This document shows, piece by piece, positions 59,050 through 64,000 of a stretch of 64,000 nucleotides of DNA. The notes beneath the pieces are model-generated. The model was not told the DNA's origin and searched no databases. It worked only from the letters and a program-made list of their open reading frames with translations. The stretch spans positions 113,541 through 177,540 of the forward strand of contig SVHW01000002.1 in assembly GCA_015055655.1 (NCBI GenBank), read 5' to 3'. The position numbers and the translations under genes are program-made. Within the stretch, counting starts at the first letter, position 1. Every line of letters starts with the position of its first letter. Source of the DNA: Clostridiales bacterium (GTDB taxonomy: Bacteria > Bacillota > Clostridia > Christensenellales > Borkfalkiaceae).

Positions 59050-59163
59050 GTTTACGACTATGCAACGGGATTTAGGGGTGGACGAAAATGAAAAAATGGT
59101 ATGCGACGTTTCGGTGAGAGGGAGATTATAAAGAAGGCTTTTTATAAAATTAAAGTTTTGTTA

Positions 59164-59192
59164 TTGACAAATGGGCGGTTCTATTATACAAT
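59164..59192 (+). promoter_or_regulatory. Promoter of the giant phosphoesterase gene
   Basis: TTGACA (59164-59169), 17 nt, TACAAT (59187-59192). A leader of about 55 nt ends in AAAAGGAGATTTGT before the ATG at 59255. Confidence 0.85.
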
Positions 59193-59254
59193 ATTTGTGA
59201 ACCAATTAATTTTGTTTATAACAAAATATACACAGCGCGTAAAAGGAGATTTGT

Positions 59255-62200
59255 ATGGCGAAAATATGGAAAAAGACGTTGACGAGTATTGTTTTTATTT
59301 TGTTGACGTTATGTCTTTGGGCAGGGATTGCCGTTGCGCCCAAACGGGCGGTGGCGGACGGGGGCTCTTTTACGCTTGAAAAAACGACGTTTGAAGAAGG
59401 GGAGGCGATTACCGTTACGGCAAACGGCACGGGCGCTGACTGGATAGGCATTTTCCGTGAAGGGGAAGAAACGTCCGTGTATTGGTATTACGTGGCGGAA
59501 CATCCCGGTGCGTTCAACGTATTAAACGGTACGCCAAACGCAGGAACGGTAAATCACAGTATCACGGCAGGTACATACGTTATCGCATACGTCCCCAACG
59601 ATATGTCGGGGCTTTCCAACGCCACGCAAACGCAAACGATTAGCGTTACGGCTGCGACAACGGCGCTTCGGGTAGAGAAAACGAAGTTTATAGAAGGAGA
59701 GGCTATCAACGTTACGGCGACGGGCTCCGGTACGGACTGGGTAGGTATTTATCGCGAGGGGGAAACGGTTTCTGCGCGGTGGTATTACGTGGCGACGGCA
59801 GGCTCGGGCGTGTGCGTTAATTTGGCGACGTACGGCAATAATAACGAGGGAAGCGGTGTTTCTGCCACCATCAGCGCGGGGAAATATACGATATATTTGA
59901 TAAGAAACGACGGCAGTTATACGGACGCGGAAGTCGCTATTCCCATAACGGTTACCGCCGCTTCGGGACTGTACGTAGAAAAGACGGAATATGCGTTGAA
60001 AGAGCCTATTTACGTCACGGCTACGCATAGCGACCCGACGGCTTGGGTAGGGCTGTATCGAGCAACGGAAAGCAGTTATTGCAGATGGTATCCCGTTCCG
60101 TCGGCGAATAACGTTCCTTTTGATATTACGCAAGGTCAAGCCAATATAGAAGCGTCGTATTCTCCAAACGTTATGCGAGGGGAGTATATCTTAAAATTAT
60201 TCGTTTCAAAAACGGGCGTATCTTCCTCCAACGAGGCGGATTATAACGTGGTTGCTACGGCGGAGATTTCTGTGATTGCCGACCCGACTGTGCCGTCTGC
60301 GCCCCTTGCGGCAACGTATGCCTTGATAAACGATACGGACGGATACGCGACGGGTACGGTGACGGTGGTGATGCCAACGGAGGATATGGCAGACCGTTGT
60401 ATCGCGCTGTTTTGGGGGGACGACAACGGCGCCTTTGCGGAGTATTCGTATATTAAATTCCACGTAACGGGACAAACGACGTCGTTTACTTTTGGCAAAA
60501 ACGTCATAATTCCTTACGGCGCAACAAAATTGTACGTCTATGCGAAAAACACCAACGGTGACGCGCTGAGCGAAGATTGTGTTATCGTTGATTTACCACG
60601 TGGCGCGGCAGCGAAAAATCCGATGTACGCAGACGGCGGCGAAACGTTTTGGATAATCAGCGATACGCATATCGACCAAGACGTCAATCACACGCATAAC
60701 CAGCATTTTAAGAACTTGCTTGGGGATATTGCTCGCATTGACAAGGACGCGATGTCGCTGATTGTTAACGGGGATATGACCAATCGTGGACGCGACCAAG
60801 ACTTTGCCAATTTTCAGGCGATTTACGACGCGGCGACAAACGTTCCGCCAATGGTGCTGGCGATGGGCAACCACGAGTATTATAGCGGAACGTACGAGTA
60901 CGTTTGCAATAAATTTTACGAGTTGGCAAAATATCCCGACGGCACTTTTGTAAATAAGATGCATTTTGATTATTGGCAGGGCGGATATCATTTTGTTTTC
61001 CTTGGTACGGACGCTTGGCCGCAAAACAACACACACGCGGTACTCAGCGAAGAAACGCTAAATTGGTTTGATGACGTATTAGACGAAGGCAAGGACGAGG
61101 GGAAACCCACCTTTGTTTTCTTGCATCAGCCGCTTTATAACACCGTGGCGGGTAGCCGACCGGGCGAAGATTACAGCGGCGTAGAAGCGAGCGCTGAAAC
61201 TCGGTTGCGTGAAATTTTAAGTGACCATCCCGAAGTGATGATGTTCAACGGGCATACGCATTGGACGATGAACGCTGAAGCGAATATGTACGAAGGCACG
61301 GAAGAACTGCCTGCGCGTATTTTCAACACTTCGTCGGCGGGGTATCTTTGGACGACGTACGACAACGCCAGCGGCGATTATTTGTATGGCAGCGAAGGAT
61401 ATTACGTGCGCGTCTATGGCGGAACGCTGTATATTATGGGGTATGATTTCGTAAACGATAAATGGATTTCCGCGGCGCAGTATTGTATTGAGTTGTCAAA
61501 TTGTGCCCCCTGTAAAGATAATAATAACGACCATACCTGCGATATCTGCGGCGCGATTTTGGCGACCTGCGTGGATAACGATAACAATCACAACTGTGAC
61601 GTATGTGGTGAAAAATTAAGCGAATGCGTTGATAATGACAAAGACCATAATTGTGATGTTTGCGGTGAAACGTTGACGACCTGTGCAGACAGCAATAACG
61701 ACCACAACTGTGACGTTTGTGGTGACAAGTTAAGCAATTGCGCAGACGAAGACAGTGACCACGCTTGTGACGTATGCGGCGAAACGTTAACCGAATGCGC
61801 AGACGAAGACAGCGACCACCTTTGCGACGTTTGCGGCGATAAGTTAAGCAATTGTGCAGACAGCAATAACGACCACGCTTGTGACGTATGCGGTGAAACG
61901 TTGAGTGAATGTGCTGACAACAATAAAGACCATAAGTGCGATATTTGCGGCACGGCTATGGGCACGCACGAGGCGGCAAGCGGTAAACATACCTGCGATT
62001 ATTGCGGTCAAAAGGTAACTGATTGTGCAGACAATAACAAAGACCATAAGTGCGATGTTTGCGGCGCGTCTATGGGCACGCACGCAGCGGCAAGCGGTAA
62101 ACATACCTGTGATTATTGCGGTCAAAAGGTAACTGATTGCGCTGACAACGATAACGACCATAAGTGTGATACTTGCGGTACTACGTTGAGTGAATGTGCT

Positions 62201-64000
62201 GACAGCAACAACGACCATAAGTGTGATACCTGTGGAACGACGTTAAGCGAATGCGCAGACAATAACAAGGACCATAAGTGTGATACCTGCGGTACGACGT
62301 TAAGTGAATGCGCTGACAATAACAAGGAACATAAGTGCGACGTTTGCGGTGACAAGTTAAGCAATTGCGCAGACAGCAATAACGACCACAACTGCGACGT
62401 TTGTGGCGACAAGTTAAGCGATTGTGCAGACAGCAATAACGACCACGCTTGTGACATCTGCGACGAAACGTTAACGACCTGCGCGGACGAAGACAGCGAC
62501 CACAACTGCGACGTATGCGGTGAAACGTTGACCACCTGCGCAGACAACGATAACAACCATAACTGTGATATCTGCGGTGATAAGTTAAGCGACTGCGCTG
62601 ACGGCAATAACGACCATAAGTGCGATACTTGCGGTGAAACGTTGACGACCTGTGCAGACAACGATAACGACCACAACTGTGATGTTTGTGGCGTAGGCAT
62701 ATCCTCTTGCGCAGACGAAGATAGCGACCACAATTGTGATATTTGTGGCACGGCGTTGAGCGAGTGTGCTGACAATAACAACGACCATAATTGTGATATT
62801 TGTGGTGATAAAGTAAGCGATTGCGTAGATAACGACAATGACCATAACTGCGATATTTGTGGTGAAACGTTAACGACCTGTGCGGATAACGATAAAGACC
62901 ACCTTTGCGATACTTGCGGTACTACGTTGAGTGAATGCGCTGATAACAATAACGACCACAACTGTGACGTATGCGGTGAAACGTTGAGCGAATGCGTTGA
63001 TAATGATAACAATCACAACTGTGATATTTGTGGTGAAACGTTGAGCGAATGTACGGATAATAACAACGACCACAATTGCGACGTCTGCGGCGAAACGTTG
63101 ACGACATGTGCAGACAACGATAACGACCACAATTGCGATGTTTGTGGTGAAACGTTGACGACCTGTGCAGACAGCAATAACGACCACGCTTGCGATATCT
63201 GCGGTGAAACGTTAAGCGAATGCGCTGACGAAGACTGTGACCACGCTTGCGATGTCTGCGGTGACAAGTTGAGCGATTGCGCGGACGAAGACAGCGACCA
63301 CCTTTGCGACGTTTGTGGTGACAAGTTAAGCAATTGTGCTGATAATGATAACGACCATAACTGCGACATCTGCGGTGAAACGTTAAGCGAATGCGCTGAC
63401 GAAGACAGTGACCACGCTTGCGATGTCTGCGGTGAAAAATTAAGCGAATGTGTTGATAATGATAACAATCACAACTGTGACATCTGTGGTGACAAATTAA
63501 GTGATTGTGTAGACGGCAATAACGACCACGCTTGTGACGTTTGTGGTGATAAATTAAGCGACTGCGAAGACAACGATAACGACCACAACTGTGACGTTTG
63601 TGGCGACAAGTTGACGACCTGTGCAGACAACGATAACAACCATAACTGTGATATCTGCGGTGAAACGTTAACGACCTGCGCGGATGAAGATAACGACCAT
63701 AATTGTGACGTTTGCGGTGAAACGTTAACGACCTGTGCTGATAATGATAACGACCACGCTTGTGACGTTTGTGGTGATAAATTAAGCGATTGCGCTGACA
63801 GCAATAACGACCACAATTGCGATATTTGCGGTGACAAAGTAAGCGATTGTGCAGACAGCAATAACGACCACGCTTGTGACGTTTGCGGTGAAACGTTAAC
63901 GACCTGTGCTGATAATGATAACGACCACGCTTGTGACGTTTGTGGTGATAAATTAAGCGATTGCGCTGACAGCAATAACGACCACAATTGCGATATTTGC
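59255..64000 (+). CDS. Giant secreted calcineurin-like phosphoesterase with CxxCG repeat tail, 3' end outside window
   Basis: An open frame of 1582 codons with no stop in the window, and therefore missing from the ORF track. A signal peptide covers about 1-37 (LTSIVFILLTLCLWAGIAVA). Three related beta-sandwich domains lie at about 42-330 (opening units LEKTTFEEGEAITVTA, VEKTKFIEGEAINVTA, VEKTEYALKEPIYVTA, each with WVGIYRE-like strands). A calcineurin-like metallophosphoesterase follows at about 465-735: SDTHID (D470, H472), NGDMTNRG (D507), GNHE (N539, H540), FLHQPL (H624) and NGHTHW (H667, H669), a full set of two-metal ligands. From residue 753 on it is a Cys/Asp/His repeat array. It is probably a surface phosphatase or nucleotidase; the substrate is unknown. 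Confidence 0.92.
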   Translation, partial: MAKIWKKTLTSIVFILLTLCLWAGIAVAPKRAVADGGSFTLEKTTFEEGEAITVTANGTGADWIGIFREGEETSVYWYYVAEHPGAFNVLNGTPNAGTVNHSITAGTYVIAYVPNDMSGLSNATQTQTISVTAATTALRVEKTKFIEGEAINVTATGSGTDWVGIYREGETVSARWYYVATAGSGVCVNLATYGNNNEGSGVSATISAGKYTIYLIRNDGSYTDAEVAIPITVTAASGLYVEKTEYALKEPIYVTATHSDPTAWVGLYRATESSYCRWYPVPSANNVPFDITQGQANIEASYSPNVMRGEYILKLFVSKTGVSSSNEADYNVVATAEISVIADPTVPSAPLAATYALINDTDGYATGTVTVVMPTEDMADRCIALFWGDDNGAFAEYSYIKFHVTGQTTSFTFGKNVIIPYGATKLYVYAKNTNGDALSEDCVIVDLPRGAAAKNPMYADGGETFWIISDTHIDQDVNHTHNQHFKNLLGDIARIDKDAMSLIVNGDMTNRGRDQDFANFQAIYDAATNVPPMVLAMGNHEYYSGTYEYVCNKFYELAKYPDGTFVNKMHFDYWQGGYHFVFLGTDAWPQNNTHAVLSEETLNWFDDVLDEGKDEGKPTFVFLHQPLYNTVAGSRPGEDYSGVEASAETRLREILSDHPEVMMFNGHTHWTMNAEANMYEGTEELPARIFNTSSAGYLWTTYDNASGDYLYGSEGYYVRVYGGTLYIMGYDFVNDKWISAAQYCIELSNCAPCKDNNNDHTCDICGAILATCVDNDNNHNCDVCGEKLSECVDNDKDHNCDVCGETLTTCADSNNDHNCDVCGDKLSNCADEDSDHACDVCGETLTECADEDSDHLCDVCGDKLSNCADSNNDHACDVCGETLSECADNNKDHKCDICGTAMGTHEAASGKHTCDYCGQKVTDCADNNKDHKCDVCGASMGTHAAASGKHTCDYCGQKVTDCADNDNDHKCDTCGTTLSECADSNNDHKCDTCGTTLSECADNNKDHKCDTCGTTLSECADNNKEHKCDVCGDKLSNCADSNNDHNCDVCGDKLSDCADSNNDHACDICDETLTTCADEDSDHNCDVCGETLTTCADNDNNHNCDICGDKLSDCADGNNDHKCDTCGETLTTCADNDNDHNCDVCGVGISSCADEDSDHNCDICGTALSECADNNNDHNCDICGDKVSDCVDNDNDHNCDICGETLTTCADNDKDHLCDTCGTTLSECADNNNDHNCDVCGETLSECVDNDNNHNCDICGETLSECTDNNNDHNCDVCGETLTTCADNDNDHNCDVCGETLTTCADSNNDHACDICGETLSECADEDCDHACDVCGDKLSDCADEDSDHLCDVCGDKLSNCADNDNDHNCDICGETLSECADEDSDHACDVCGEKLSECVDNDNNHNCDICGDKLSDCVDGNNDHACDVCGDKLSDCEDNDNDHNCDVCGDKLTTCADNDNNHNCDICGETLTTCADEDNDHNCDVCGETLTTCADNDNDHACDVCGDKLSDCADSNNDHNCDICGDKVSDCADSNNDHACDVCGETLTTCADNDNDHACDVCGDKLSDCADSNNDHNCDIC
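61511..64000 (+). repeat. 57-bp tandem repeat array, at least 42 units, continuing past the window
   Basis: Each unit encodes 19 residues close to CADNDNDHNCDVCGETLTT, with variants at the second, fourth to sixth, ninth and last residues. Two units (about 61910-62130) are lengthened by a GTHxAASGKHTCDYCGQKVTD insert. All three Cys and the His are kept in nearly every unit. Antisense track ORFs over this region (for example 62122-63012) are by-products of the repeat. Confidence 0.95.

Noticed and set aside
61588-63987. Long antisense ORFs (up to 296 aa) rich in LSPQTSQLWSL across the end of the window
   Set aside because: They are mirror frames of the 57-bp repeat that lacks antisense stops; the plus frame has a promoter, ribosome site, signal peptide and enzyme domain.
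61511-64000. The 57-bp repeat array as a CRISPR or minisatellite
   Set aside because: Units are directly adjacent with no unique spacers and stay in frame over at least 42 copies, so it is a coding repeat.

Overview
The window looks like chromosome from an uncultured gut-type Firmicute of the class Clostridia. The evidence is Gram-positive style Shine-Dalgarno sites (AAGGAGG), sigma-A promoters with 17-nt spacing, MgtE, PepV-like and RadC genes, LiaS/DesK-type and OmpR-type two-component systems, BspA-like surface proteins, and a Gram-positive LexA box. Codon use is strongly biased to ACG/GCG/GAC with moderate G+C. Christensenellales-like is my guess only. About 45 protein genes and one tRNA are supported. 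The first and last genes run off the window edges.

Layout. 1-3.1 kb: the 3' part of a transglutaminase-like protein, then a two-gene SufC + SufB/D-type unit resembling a minimal Fe-S cluster assembly system. 3.2-6 kb: two convergent M18 aminopeptidases. 6.1-9.5 kb: a MarR regulator with a fused MacB/FtsX-type ABC exporter. 9.5-13.4 kb: a lysophospholipase-like hydrolase, a DUF378 protein and a LemA/DUF2207 pair. 13.6-18.2 kb: a membrane-anchored DUF1508 protein with a Lys/Ala/Pro repeat stalk, divergent from two flavoproteins. 18.4-24.3 kb: a PepV-like dipeptidase, RadC, a NarL-type two-component system, a Gph-like phosphatase and CysK. 24.4-31.5 kb (minus strand): MgtE with a short leader ORF and attenuator-like hairpins, a large beta-propeller-like membrane protein, two small membrane proteins and an OmpR-type two-component system.

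31.5-41.5 kb is a compact phage-head cassette. It holds a sigma-region-4-like regulator downstream of a perfect LexA (SOS) box, large terminase, a terminase-small-like fragment, portal, scaffold candidate, major capsid protein, connector, a P22 gp10-like protein and a 157-aa protein. No integrase, replication, tape-measure, tail-fibre or lysis gene is visible, and base and codon use match the host. It therefore reads as a remnant, a satellite, or a domesticated (gene-transfer-agent-like) particle system under DNA-damage control. This is the most interesting system in the window.

41.7-54.6 kb carries two giant BspA-type leucine-rich-repeat surface proteins with Cys-rich repeat stalks. Between them lie dUTPase, TrmB and an SsuABC/ThiXYZ-type ABC transporter. 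The second LRR gene is an AT-rich lipoprotein gene divergent from an XRE regulator whose predicted operators fill the shared promoter. 54.7-57.1 kb: NfnAB-type ferredoxin:NADP oxidoreductase. 57.2 kb: a tRNA-Pro(AGG), followed by an AT-rich two-gene insert (FRG-domain protein plus a 115-aa protein). 59.2 kb to the end: a very large secreted calcineurin-like phosphoesterase, absent from the supplied ORF track because it has no stop in the window. It ends in at least 42 units of a 19-residue C-D-N-D-x-D-H-x-C-D-x-C-G repeat.
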